A stretch of 64,000 nt of DNA from an uncultured Clostridia bacterium (GTDB lineage Bacteria > Bacillota_A > Clostridia > TANB77 > CAG-508). The DNA is taken from contig CANQLP010000001.1 of NCBI GenBank assembly GCA_947624725.1, positions 62,001 through 126,000 of the forward strand, written 5' to 3'. A program made the translations under genes and the position numbers. The notes beneath the pieces are model-generated. The model made no database searches. It was not told where the DNA came from and was given only the letters and a program-made list of their open reading frames with translations. Positions 36,576-45,807 of this stretch are shown piece by piece (the first letter of the stretch is position 1; each line of letters opens with the position of its first letter).

Positions 36576-37675
36576 CTAAGAGCGCAAATATGCTTCCATA
36601 AAACCATTAATGTCTCCATTCATAACCGCTTCTACATTACCAACTTCATAATTAGTTCTATGGTCTTTTACAAGCGTATAAGGGCAAAATACATAAGACC
36701 TAATTTGACTTCCCCAAGCGATTTCCCTTTGTACACCTTTTAAATCTTCTATTTTATCTTTATGCTCTTTTTCTTTTAAATCCATAAGTTTTGATTTAAG
36801 CATTTTCATCGCAGTTTCTTTATTTTGAAGCTGTGAGCGTTCACTCTGGCAAGAGGTAACAATATTTGTTGGAATGTGAGTAATTCTTACAGCTGAAGAT
36901 GTTTTATTTACATGCTGACCTCCAGCACCAGATGAGCGATAAGTATCTATTCTTAAATCATCTGGGTTTATTTCTAGTTCTACATCATCTGTAATCTCTG
37001 GTAGAACTTCAACAGATGCAAAAGATGTATGCCTTCTTCCTCCTGCATCAAAAGGAGATATTCTAACTAACCTGTGTACTCCCATTTCTCCTTTCATATA
37101 TCCATATGCATATTCCCCTTCAATAATAGCTGTAACACTTTTTATTCCCGCTTCTTCTCCTTCTTGCAAATCTATTTCCTTTACCTTAAAACCGGTTGCT
37201 TAAAGCCCATCTTGAATACATCCTATAAAGCATTTGTGCCCAATCTTGAGATTCTGTTCCTCCGAGCACCCGGATGTAATGTTATTATTGCATTATTTAT
37301 ATCGAATTTTCCAGATAAAAACATTTTGGTTTCTAACTTTTCAATATCTTTTTTTAGTTTCCATGTACTCTTAATTAAATCTTGTGACATTTCTTCATCA
37401 TTTTCATTAACTAAAAATTCATTTGTTTCTATTAAATTCTCTAGCTCATTTTTGATTGAAGTTATTCCATTATATTTATTTTTTAGTTCTTTTATTTCCT
37501 TTAAAACTGAATTAGACATCTTTGAATCATTCCAAAATCCATCTGCTAAGGTCTTTTCTTCTAGCTCCTTTAACTTTTTTTCTAAAGTTTCACTATCCCC
37601 TATTGTTTTTTCTAGTTTTATAAATCTATTTTTTAATTCTTGCAAATCTCTTTTATTCTCTTCAAAATCTACCAA
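36576..37675 (-). CDS. prfB: Peptide chain release factor 2, two CGG +1 sites
   Basis: RF2 ends translation at UGA and UAA. The catalytic GGQ is in [18 protein letters not shown]. The start is TTG at 37675 with GGAGG eight bases before it. Extra Cs lie at 37264 (GCT-C-GGA, restoring [17 protein letters not shown]) and 37194 (AAC-C-GGT, restoring [20 protein letters not shown]); both regions are strongly conserved in RF2. The corrected product is 365 residues, the standard length. The classic autoregulatory CUU-UGA shift near codon 25 is absent, so regulation by RF2 level would have to be by another route, if at all. Confidence 0.95.
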
Positions 37676-37818
37676 TGTAAATTCCTCCACTTCTTTTATA
37701 CAACTGATTATATTAGATAATTCAAAATTTTGCAAGTGAATTTATTATTGGTCAGGCACAAAGTAGATAAAAAAACATATAATTGTTTTGTAAAAGTTTA
37801 ATGGAGGTAGTTGGATAG

Positions 37819-38521
37819 ATGATAGAGATTTTAAGCCTTTCTGGGTTTCTTCTATTTTTAAAATCATCAATGTTTTTAGTGCGGATATATACAAAGTTCT
37901 AATCTATTTCCTGAACCTTTAAGCCCCGAAGATGAAAAATTATTTTTAGAAAGAATGAATAATGGCGATGATGAAGCAAGAAATATCTTGATAGAAAGGA
38001 ATTTAAGACTTGTTGCTCATGTTGCTAAAAAATATTCTTCTACAAATATCGATCAAGATGATTTAATTTCCATAGGCACAATTGGACTAATTAAGGGAAT
38101 AAACAGTTTTAATATTGATAAGAATATTAAGCTTGCTACATATGTTGCAAGATGTATTGAAAATGAGATTCTTATGTTTCTCAGAACTTCTAAAAAAGCT
38201 AAATCTGAAGTATATCTTAATGAACCAATAGGAAAAGACAAAGATGATAATGAAATAACTTTGCTTGAAATATTAGAAAATGAAGATAGAAGTATTGAAG
38301 ATGAAATTGACTTAAAACTTAAAACAAAAAAATTATTCGAGAAAATGAAAGAGGTCTTAAAGACAAGGGAACAAACGATTCTAGAGCTCCGCTTCGGCTT
38401 AAACGGAAAAATACCTAAAACTCAGAATGAAATTGCTAAAATGCTAGGTATTAGTCGTTCTTATGTGTCAAGAATTGAAACAAAAGCAATAAGTAAATTA
38501 AGTAAGGAGTTTCAAGAATAA
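37819..38521 (+). CDS. sigK: RNA polymerase sigma-K, one CGG +1 site
   Basis: Sigma-K directs late mother-cell gene expression in sporulation. ATG at 37819 follows GGAGG. The first 21 codons give a pro-sequence-like hydrophobic head, MIEILSLSGFLLFLKSSMFL. An extra C at 37882 (GTG-C-GGA) then breaks the frame; skipping it yields VGYIQSSNLFPEPLSPEDEK, matching the family ('VSYVKNNAFPQPLS' in Bacillus). Regions 2 and 4 follow: NLRLVAHVAKKYSSTNIDQD, GTIGLIKGINSF, ARCIENEILMFLR, TQNEIAKMLGISRSYVSRIE. The corrected length is 233 residues. No skin-type element interrupts it. Confidence 0.94.
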
Positions 38522-38549
38522 TTTTAATTATTTAAAAGGAGGTTTTATA

Positions 38550-39617
38550 TTGGGAAAATTTAAAAATACTGTTATTACATTTTTATTATTGATACTTATA
38601 TGTAGTAGTATCCCTATTTCAGTCTTTGCTATTTCTCCTTCATCAAATGTCATATTTGATGGTATTGATGTAAGTAACTGGCAAGGGTATATTAACTATG
38701 CAGATGTAAAATCAGCTGGATTTTCAGTTGTATACATTAAATCAAGTCAAGGAAGCAATATAACAGATCCATATTTTAGAGTTAATTATGATAATGCTAA
38801 GGCTAATGGACTCAAAGTAGGATTTTATCATTACTTAACTGCAAGAAGCGTAGAAGAAGCGGAAAACGAAGCGGAATATTTTGCTTCTGTTATTTCAGGA
38901 ACTTCTCCAGATTGTAAGCTTGCAATGGATTTTGAAAGCTTTGGAAATTTAAGCAAAGAAGAAATAAATTCAATTTCAACTGCTTTTTTAGAAAAAGTTA
39001 AGGCTCTTACAAACAAAGAAGTAATTATATATAGTGATGTATTTAATGCAAGAGATGTATTTAGCACGAATCTTGCTAATTCTTATCCCCTATGGATTGC
39101 AGAATATGATGTATCAGAGCCATCAAATGATGTAAACTGGACTAATTGGCAAGGATTTCAATACACAGATATGGGGATTGTAAGCGGGATTCGTGGTTTT
39201 GTAGATAAAGATAAATTTACTGAGAACATATTCTTATTCTCTAATTCTCCAGTTAATACTGAAGAAAATAAAACAAATAATATAGAATTATATACTGTAA
39301 GAAGAGGTAATACATTAAGTGAAATAGCATTAAGATTTGGAACTACCGTTTCAGAAATTGCTGGATTAAACGGCATTAGAAATCCTAATTTAATTTTCAC
39401 AGGTCAAGTTTTAAAAATTGATACAACAAGGCCTTTAGAAGAAATCACAAATACATCATATGATACAAATCATATAATTTATACTGTAAAAAGAGGAAAT
39501 ACCTTGACATATATAGCAAATATGTTTGGAGTTACGATTCAAAGTATTGCTAGATTAAATAATATTAAGAATATAAATCTTATCTTTACTGGAGAAAGAT
39601 TAAGAATCAATAATTAA
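38550..39617 (+). CDS. GH25 lysozyme with two LysM domains, secreted
   Basis: A peptidoglycan muramidase of 355 residues, starting with TTG after AAAGGAGG. A signal peptide is seen (VITFLLLILICSSIPISVFA). The GH25 domain (about residues 33-230) shows the catalytic acid in FDGIDVSNWQGYI, GLKVGFYHYLTA and the second catalytic site LAMDFESFG. Two LysM repeats follow, starting at YTVRRGNTLSEIALRFGTT and YTVKRGNTLTYIANMFGVT. It lies directly downstream of sigK, so a role in mother-cell lysis or cortex turnover is possible, but the family also includes growth-phase enzymes. Confidence 0.9.
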   Translation: MGKFKNTVITFLLLILICSSIPISVFAISPSSNVIFDGIDVSNWQGYINYADVKSAGFSVVYIKSSQGSNITDPYFRVNYDNAKANGLKVGFYHYLTARSVEEAENEAEYFASVISGTSPDCKLAMDFESFGNLSKEEINSISTAFLEKVKALTNKEVIIYSDVFNARDVFSTNLANSYPLWIAEYDVSEPSNDVNWTNWQGFQYTDMGIVSGIRGFVDKDKFTENIFLFSNSPVNTEENKTNNIELYTVRRGNTLSEIALRFGTTVSEIAGLNGIRNPNLIFTGQVLKIDTTRPLEEITNTSYDTNHIIYTVKRGNTLTYIANMFGVTIQSIARLNNIKNINLIFTGERLRINN

Positions 39618-39620
39618 AAG

Positions 39621-39657
39621 TTAAAGCTGCATTATTATTCAAATAGTGCAGCTTTTA
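39621..39657. terminator. Bidirectional terminator between convergent genes
   Basis: AAAGCTGCA pairs with TGCAGCTTT between the lysozyme gene and the U32 peptidase gene. T/A runs flank both sides. Confidence 0.75.
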
Positions 39658-39659
39658 AT

Positions 39660-40889
39660 CTATTTTTTTCTTCTAATTATCCAGCTTTTCTCACACTTTA
39701 TTGGAAGATGTAACTTTACAAGTTGTCCCTTCTTTCCTGGACTTACACTTTCTATTTCTTCATCTGTTTCAGCATCCCAAAGTTTTTCTATTTTAAATTC
39801 ATATACTTCTATTTTACCAGGAATTAGTATTTCCAAAGTATCTCCTACAAACAATTTATTTTTTATTTCTATTACAGATTTATCATCATTATACTCTACA
39901 ACTTTTCCACCAAATTCATAATCTGGATTGTATTGTTTTCCTTCAAATTCTTGAAAATCCTTATTATTCCTATCATTAAAATAAAATGTAGTTAAGCTTC
40001 TAGTTTTTACTTTATCAATTTCTTTTAAATATTTTGTATAATCATAAGTTTCAGGAGATTTTATATAATCATCTATTGCATTTCTATAAGCATTTACAAC
40101 ACTTGCTAAGTAATATTCTGTTTTAAGTCTTCCTTCTATCTTAAGGCTATCTATACCCATTTCCATTATTTCAGATATTTCTTTTAAAAGGCATAAATCC
40201 TTTGATGAGAAAATATATGTACCTTTTTCATCATATTCAACTGGCATCATATTTCCCGGATTATTCTTTTCCTCTACATATAAATTATATGCCCATCTAC
40301 AACTTTGTGCACAATCTCCAAGATTAGCACTGCGAGAAGCCAAAAAATCACTTAAAAAGCATCTTCCAGAATAGCCAAAGCATAATGCACCATGTATAAA
40401 CATTTCTACTTCTAAATCTTTTGGCTTATTTGCTAAGATATCTTTAATTTGAGCTTTACTTAATTCTCTTGCAAGTATTATCCTCTTTGCACCATTTCTA
40501 TGCCAAAAAGAAGCGGAATGATAACTTACAACATTTGCTTGCGTACTTATATGAATATCTACATCTGGTGCTTCTTTCTTTATGATATCTAGAACTCCTC
40601 CATCAGACAAGATTATTCCATCTACTTTTAATTCATTTAGCATTTTAGCCTGCTTTTTTATTTCTTCATAGTTTTCATCAAGTGCATATATATTAATTGC
40701 GGCATACACCTTTTTTCCAATATCATGTGCATATATAATTGTTTTTGCAAGATCATCATCTTCTACCTCTGCTCTACTTCTTAGAGAAAGTGAAGCGGTT
40801 CCACAGTACACTGCATCTGCCCCATAAAGAAATGCTATTTTTGCTTTTTCAAATGAACCAGCAGGTGCAAGTAATTCAGGTTTCATCAT
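39660..40889 (-). CDS. U32 family peptidase-like protein (TrhP/RlhA type)
   Basis: The U32 family includes TrhP, which acts in tRNA uridine hydroxylation, and RlhA for 23S rRNA. The 409-residue protein starts with KPELLAPAGSFEKAKIAFLYGADAVYCG and has the U32 signature EMFIHGALCFGYSGRCFLSDF followed by GDCAQSCRW. These give four Cys for an iron-sulfur cluster. The C-terminal part has a beta domain (FGGKVVEYNDDKSVIEIKNK). The frame is intact. Whether it is TrhP-like or another U32 clade cannot be decided here. Confidence 0.87.
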   Translation of the reverse strand: MMKPELLAPAGSFEKAKIAFLYGADAVYCGTASLSLRSRAEVEDDDLAKTIIYAHDIGKKVYAAINIYALDENYEEIKKQAKMLNELKVDGIILSDGGVLDIIKKEAPDVDIHISTQANVVSYHSASFWHRNGAKRIILARELSKAQIKDILANKPKDLEVEMFIHGALCFGYSGRCFLSDFLASRSANLGDCAQSCRWAYNLYVEEKNNPGNMMPVEYDEKGTYIFSSKDLCLLKEISEIMEMGIDSLKIEGRLKTEYYLASVVNAYRNAIDDYIKSPETYDYTKYLKEIDKVKTRSLTTFYFNDRNNKDFQEFEGKQYNPDYEFGGKVVEYNDDKSVIEIKNKLFVGDTLEILIPGKIEVYEFKIEKLWDAETDEEIESVSPGKKGQLVKLHLPIKCEKSWIIRRKK

Positions 40890-41068
40890 AATTTTTCTCC
40901 TTTAATTCTTTATTCATGTTTACTATACTATTTTACATTATTTTTTAGCACTTTTCAATGATTTTAGCTTACATTTTTGTAATGTTTGGTAATTTATATA
41001 TACTCCTCTTTACATTTTATTAAAATTTTGTTAAAATTTATACTAAAGAGAAAAATAAGGAGTTTGTT

Positions 41069-41609
41069 ATGTCAAAAGAAAAGAAAGCATTATCTAATTT
41101 TCAAAAAATGGTAATTTATTTTATGATATATGCGTTCATTGGTTGGGTAGCAGAAGAGATATTTTGCGTAATTTATACTCATGAATTTGTAAAAAGAGGC
41201 TTTTTGTTTGGCCCAATTTGTCCTATATATGGGTATGGAGCAATTATTTTGATTGTATTTTTCAGAGATTATAAAAATAAACCTGTAAGGCTCTTCTTCT
41301 TATCTGCTATAATATTCAGTCTGTTTGAGTATGTCACAGACTTCTTTCTTCAAGCATTATTTGCAACTCGCTGGTGGGATTATACAGGACAATTTCTAAA
41401 CTTAAATGGTAGAATAACATTAAGCTTTAGTATAGTTTGGGGAGTCCGGTAGCATTTTATTTGTAAAATTTATTCATCCATTTGTAAGAAAAATGGTTGG
41501 AAAGATATTATCTAAAATTCCGGAAAATGCAAAAAAAATTACAGCAAATATCTTTCTTACTGCACACATAATTGATACATTGATATCTACTGTAGTTTAT
41601 TTATTTTAG
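41069..41609 (+). CDS. DUF1113-type integral membrane protein, one CGG +1 site
   Basis: The protein resembles the putative 'ABC-transporter type IV' (DUF1113) family: FMIYAFIGWVAEEIFCVIY, then KRGFLFGPICPIYGYGAI and SLFEYVTDFFLQALFATRWWDY. These are conserved blocks in that membrane family. An extra C at 41447 (GTC-C-GGT) breaks the frame in SIVWGV; skipping it continues GSILFVKFIHPFVRKM to a final helix, for 179 residues in total with four to five helices. The start follows AAGGAG. Its last nine bases overlap the end of the convergent O-methyltransferase gene. Function unknown. Confidence 0.8.
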
Positions 41610-42194
41610 AACTTTGCTTATACAAAGTCCATCTCCAACTTCTAGAATTTTACTATCTAGCCTTGGGTTTTCCAAGGCTAATTTGATATATTCTCTAAGA
41701 TTTCTTACTGCTGTTCTTTGTTTATGCTTGTTATAATCGCTCATAACATATCCCTTATATAAAACATTATCAGCTAGGATAATAGTTCCGAACTTTTGAC
41801 ATACGAATAGCTTCATTTAAGAAGAAAGGATATTTTCCTTTAGCTGCATCTATAAAAATCATATCATATGTTTTATTAAAAGTTGGAAGAACCTCTATTG
41901 CATCCCCTATGAAAACGCTTATTTTCGATTCTAAGCCAATTTCTTTGATATTTTGAATAGCTAGCTTTCCTCTATCTTCTTCCCTTTCTATCGTGTCAAT
42001 TTTTCCGATTTTCTTTTAAGAATTTAGAAAAGCAAATTGCAGAATATCCGAACTGCCGTACCTATTTCTAAAATACTGTCTAGCTCTTTTCCTTCAAGTA
42101 TTTTAGAAATAGCATCTAATGTATTGTCCATAATAATTGGAATATGCTCATCTAAAGCTTTTTGTTTTATCTCTTGAAATATAGCTTCATTCAT
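41601..42194 (-). CDS. SAM-dependent O-methyltransferase (TrmR type), three CGG +1 sites
   Basis: The gene is unreadable unless three extra Cs are skipped: 42050 (GTT-C-GGA), 42007 (AAT-C-GGA, only 43 bases later) and 41790 (GTT-C-GGA). The result is a 197-residue Methyltransf_3 protein: ILEIGTAVGYSAICFSKFLK (SAM motif I), IDTIEREEDRGKLAIQN, YDMIFIDAAKGKYPFF and VGTIILADNVLYKG. The last block matches YrrM/TrmR, which methylates tRNA 5-hydroxyuridine at the wobble position. Fittingly, a U32 protein of the hydroxylation type lies nearby at 39660. ATG 42194 is the first start; typA overlaps no further than its leader. Confidence 0.86.
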
Positions 42195-42209
42195 TGTTAT
42201 ATTAAACTC

Positions 42210-44026
42210 CTATTTAGTTCTATTAGCTCTTTCTCTTTCTTTAGAGTCAAGAATTTTCTTTCTTAAACGAATATTTTGAGGAGTAACCTCAACAAGCTCA
42301 TCATCTTGTATAAATTCAATTGCCTTTTCAAGAGACATTTGTATTGGTGGAACTAAATGAAGTGCATCATCAGAACCTGAAGCTCTAGTATTTGTTAGAT
42401 GTTTTTCTTTACATACATTTATTGCCAAGTCTTCTCCTCTAGAATTTAATCCAACAATCATACCTTCATAAACTTCTGTACCAGGTCCGATAAATAGTTC
42501 TCCTTTATCTTGTGCATTGAATAAGCCATAAGTTACAGCTTTTCCATTTTCAAATGCAACTATTGTTCCTCTACTTCTTGCACTAATTTCACCTTTGTAA
42601 GGCTCGTAGCAATCGAATATATGATTCATAGTACCATTACCTTTAGTATCAGTCATAAACTCTGAACGATATCCAATTAAGCCTCTTGCAGGAATCTTAA
42701 ATTCTATTTTAGTATGTCCATCTTCTGCAGGTTCCATATTTACCATTTCTGCTTTTCTCTTTCCAAGTTTTTCAATAACATTTCCTACAAATTCATCTGG
42801 AACATTTACAACTAGTCTTTCGATTGGTTCACATTTTTCACCATTTATCTCTTTTATAATAACTTTAGGACGAGAAACTAAAAGCTCAAATCCTTCTCTT
42901 CTCATTGTTTCAATAAGAACTGATAAATGTAATTCTCCGGCGTCCTGCAACTTCAAAAGAATCAGGGGTAGCTGTTTCTGAAACTCTTAAGCTTACATTT
43001 CTTTCAAGCTCTTTAAATAATCTATCTCTTATATGTCTAGATGTTACAAATTCTCCTTCACGACCTGCAAATGGTCCATTATTTACGCTAAATGTCATAG
43101 TAACAGTTGGCTCATCAATATCTACAAAGTCTATTTTTTCTACATGTTCAGGATCACAAATTGTTTCTCCAATGTTTATATCTGTAATTCCAGAAAACTC
43201 TATAATATCTCCAGCTTTTGCTTCTTCTACTTCTCTCTTTTCAAGACCAACATGTGTATATATTTTAGCAATTTTTCCGGTTTACTACTTTATCATTCTT
43301 CTTGCAAACTGCAACTTGCATACCTGTTTTTAAAGAACCTCTTTCAAGTCTTCCAACTGCAATTCTTCCAACATAATCATCATAATCTATATTAGAAACT
43401 AGCATTTGCATAGGTCCATCTTCATCACAATCAGGTGGATTTATATTATCAACTATTGTTTTAAATAAAATATCCATATTTCCATCTTCATCATTAACAT
43501 TAAGTTTTGCAATTCCAAGTTTTGCAGATGTGTAAACAACAGGAAATTCTAATTGTTCATCATTTGCATCTAATTCTATAAATAGCTCTAATACTTCATC
43601 TACAACTTTAGCAGGATTTGAACCCGGTCTATCTATTTTATTAATTACAACTATTGGTTTTAAGTTTAATGCTAAAGATTTCTTTAAAACTTCTCTTGTT
43701 TGAGGCATTGTTCCTTCAAAAGCATCAACTAACAATAATACACCATCAACAGTTTTTAAAACTCTTTCTACTTCTCCTCCAAAGTCAGCGTGTCCAGGAG
43801 TATCTACTATATTTATTTTTATACCATTATACATTACAGATGTATTTTTAGAAAGAATTGTAATTCCTCTTTCCTTCTCTAGGTCGTTTGAGTCCATAAC
43901 TCTTTCTCCAACCTGTTCATTATCTCTAAAAACATGGCTTTGTTTTAAAAGTTCGTCTACAAGTGTTGTTTTACCATGGTCTACATGCGCTATAATTGCT
44001 ATGTTTCTAATATTTTTGTTATTCAT
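42210..44026 (-). CDS. typA: Translational GTPase TypA/BipA, two CGG +1 sites
   Basis: TypA is a ribosome-associated GTPase related to EF-G, involved in subunit assembly. The G domain shows [46 protein letters not shown] and [12 protein letters not shown]. Extra Cs occur at 43279 (AAC-C-GGA, restoring [15 protein letters not shown]) and 42939 (CGC-C-GGA, restoring [16 protein letters not shown]). Both glycines are fixed in the family. The C-terminal TypA-specific domain includes [18 protein letters not shown]. The corrected length is 604 residues, typical. Confidence 0.95.
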
Positions 44027-44112
44027 TTTATTTTTCTCCTCTTATTCTCTATACACTAAAAATATATTATATACTAAATATAAGCAGATGTCAAGGATTT
44101 TTAATTGCATAT

Positions 44113-44141
44113 TTGACATAATATTGTGGCTGTGCTATAAT
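44113..44141 (+). promoter_or_regulatory. Perfect consensus sigma-A promoter
   Basis: TTGACA at 44113 and TATAAT at 44136 are exactly consensus, with the ideal 17-base spacer. They lie upstream of the small membrane ORF at 44205 and diverge from typA. Confidence 0.85.
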
Positions 44142-44204
44142 ATTTTTATACCAATAATTTTGTGGTAGAAAAAGGCAACAAAATAACAACAGGAGGAAAA
44201 ATTT

Positions 44205-44468
44205 ATGACAGCATTGGGCAACATCATCAAGGGACTTTTAATGAATCACTATTTGTCCCTCCACTTTGTGTTTGGAGTAACATTTATAGTAAGCTTCATC
44301 TTACTTGCTTTAACAGAAAAGGCAGAAACATACTGCGGCTACTCCTTGCGGTTCAGTTTTGTAAGTAGCATTTTGTACATACTGAATTCTGTATTATTTA
44401 TGGTAGTCTTATTATCTGGTTTTGCGTTTTGTGCATTATTTATATGCACAATTCCGACGGCGTATTAA
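44205..44468 (+). CDS. Small membrane protein ORF with an in-frame CGG
   Basis: ATG at 44205 follows AGGAGG and a perfect consensus promoter, so expression should be high. The 87-residue product has three hydrophobic stretches (LSLHFVFGVTFIVSFILLAL, SFVSSILYILNSVLFMVVLL, GFAFCALFICTI). Codons such as CTC, TCC and TGC are less AT-rich than those of its neighbours. Codon 49 is CGG (44349-44351). If the +1 shift operates there, the product would be 53 residues, ending GYSLGSVL, and lose its last two helices. I do not recognise a family. Confidence 0.6.
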   Translation: MTALGNIIKGLLMNHYLSLHFVFGVTFIVSFILLALTEKAETYCGYSLRFSFVSSILYILNSVLFMVVLLSGFAFCALFICTIPTAY

Positions 44469-44498
44469 TTAAAAGAAAATTATTGTTGCCTAACACAC

Positions 44499-44523
44499 AA
44501 GGCAGAAGCAATGCTTCTGCCTT
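44499..44523. terminator. Terminator hairpin between convergent genes
   Basis: AAGGCAGAAGC and GCTTCTGCCTT form a perfect 11-bp stem with a three-base loop, between the small ORF and plsC. Confidence 0.75.
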
Positions 44524-44528
44524 GAACT

Positions 44529-45125
44529 TTATACTTCTTCATTTGTAAGTCTTATAATTTCTTCCATAAGCTTTTGACTTAAACTATCTAATAGTTCCTT
44601 ATCATTTTTCCTGTCCTTATATTCTGAAAAATTCATAGGCTTACCAATGTTTATTATAACTTTTGATCTAAATTTATACTTTTCCTTTGCTTGAATACCT
44701 ATTGGGATAATTGGGGCTCCTGACATTAAATTCATAAGAACTGCACCATTTTGAATTTTCCCTCTTTTTTCTATTCCGTTTCTTGTACCTTCTGGAAATA
44801 GCAATACTAAATGATTTTCTTTTAAAGCCTTTACAGTTTTCTTCATAAGTGATGTATCATGAGCACCTCTTTTTACTGGAAGCACCTTCGTTTTCTTAGC
44901 AAGCCAACAAACAAATTTATTTATATAAAGCTCTTCTTTTGCTAATATGTACATATCGTTTCTTTTGGTTTCAGCAACAACTACAGGTGGATCCCAATTA
45001 CTTATATGATTTGGTGCCATTATATATGCTTTTCCATCTTCTATATTTTCTTTTCCAATTACTTTTACTCTAAACATTATTAAGTTTGTAATTTTTAACA
45101 TGAATTTAATAAAAGCTCTAATCAT
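44529..45125 (-). CDS. plsC: 1-acyl-sn-glycerol-3-phosphate acyltransferase
   Basis: PlsC adds the second acyl chain to lysophosphatidic acid in phospholipid synthesis. The 198-residue protein has the catalytic motif APNHISNWDPPVV (NHxxxxD), LLFPEGTRNG (motif III) and APIIPIGIQ (motif IV). It overlaps cmk by four bases (ATGA-type overlap), the frequent clostridial arrangement cmk-plsC, often followed by ispH/rpsA in other genomes. The frame is complete. Confidence 0.93.
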   Translation of the reverse strand: MIRAFIKFMLKITNLIMFRVKVIGKENIEDGKAYIMAPNHISNWDPPVVVAETKRNDMYILAKEELYINKFVCWLAKKTKVLPVKRGAHDTSLMKKTVKALKENHLVLLFPEGTRNGIEKRGKIQNGAVLMNLMSGAPIIPIGIQAKEKYKFRSKVIINIGKPMNFSEYKDRKNDKELLDSLSQKLMEEIIRLTNEEV

Positions 45126-45805
45126 CTTTCAATTCCTTTCTCTTGTTTTTCTTTAATTATACTATAGATTGTATTAACTACTTCTTCGATTGTCATATTA
45201 GTGCTATCTACTAAAATACTGTCTTCTGCTTTTTGAAGCGGAGCAATTGCTCTTTTTGTTTCTAATTTATGTCTTTCTATAATTCCTTTTAAAACATCTT
45301 CATAGCTTTCTTTTATGCCTTTTTCAATATTTTGTTTATATCTTCTATTTGCCCTTTCTTCAATTGAACAGTCTAAATATATCTTCACATTTGCATCTGG
45401 GAATACAACAGTTCCAATATCCCTGCCTTCCATTATAGAATTGGTTTTCTCCCCTATTTTTCTTTGCATAGGAGTTAGTTTATCTCTTACAATTTTAAGA
45501 GCTGCAAATTTTGCAACATATTCATCTACCTCTGGAGTTCTAATTTGAAAGCTTACATCTTCACCATTTAAAAATACTTTTTGTTCTTCTTTTTCTATTT
45601 TAAGCTCTATATTAATACTATCTAAAACTTTTTCTATTTCTAAAGTATTTTCTGGAAATATATTTTTTTTAAGACATTCAAGTGTTACACATCTATACAT
45701 AGCACCTGTATCTATATTTACAAATCCTGTTTTTTTAGATAATGCTTTAGCTACTGTTCCTTTTCCACAACCTGCTGGTCCATCTATTGCAACAATAAAA
45801 GACAT
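45122..45805 (-). CDS. cmk: Cytidylate kinase
   Basis: Cmk phosphorylates CMP and dCMP. The 227-residue protein begins FIVAIDGPAGCGKGTVAKAL (P-loop), then VNIDTGAMYRCVTL, NSIMEGRDIGTVVFPDA and RANRRYKQNIEKG of the LID region. The C-terminal end overlaps the start of plsC. It begins two bases after the preceding P-loop gene, consistent with co-transcription of 46680 to 44529. Confidence 0.95.
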   Translation of the reverse strand: MSFIVAIDGPAGCGKGTVAKALSKKTGFVNIDTGAMYRCVTLECLKKNIFPENTLEIEKVLDSINIELKIEKEEQKVFLNGEDVSFQIRTPEVDEYVAKFAALKIVRDKLTPMQRKIGEKTNSIMEGRDIGTVVFPDANVKIYLDCSIEERANRRYKQNIEKGIKESYEDVLKGIIERHKLETKRAIAPLQKAEDSILVDSTNMTIEEVVNTIYSIIKEKQEKGIER

Positions 45806-45807
45806 AA

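Noticed and set aside
37600..37735. Canonical prfB UGA frameshift near the start
   Set aside because: No CUU-UGA or any in-frame stop occurs in the first 60 codons from the TTG start or from the upstream ATG.
41520..41525. Shift site at ATT CCG GAA in the DUF1113-type gene
   Set aside because: CCG is an in-frame Pro codon and the frame continues normally to the stop.
43622..43632. Shift site in the typA sequence around IDRPGSNP
   Set aside because: CCG GGT is in frame as Pro-Gly and matches the family without correction.
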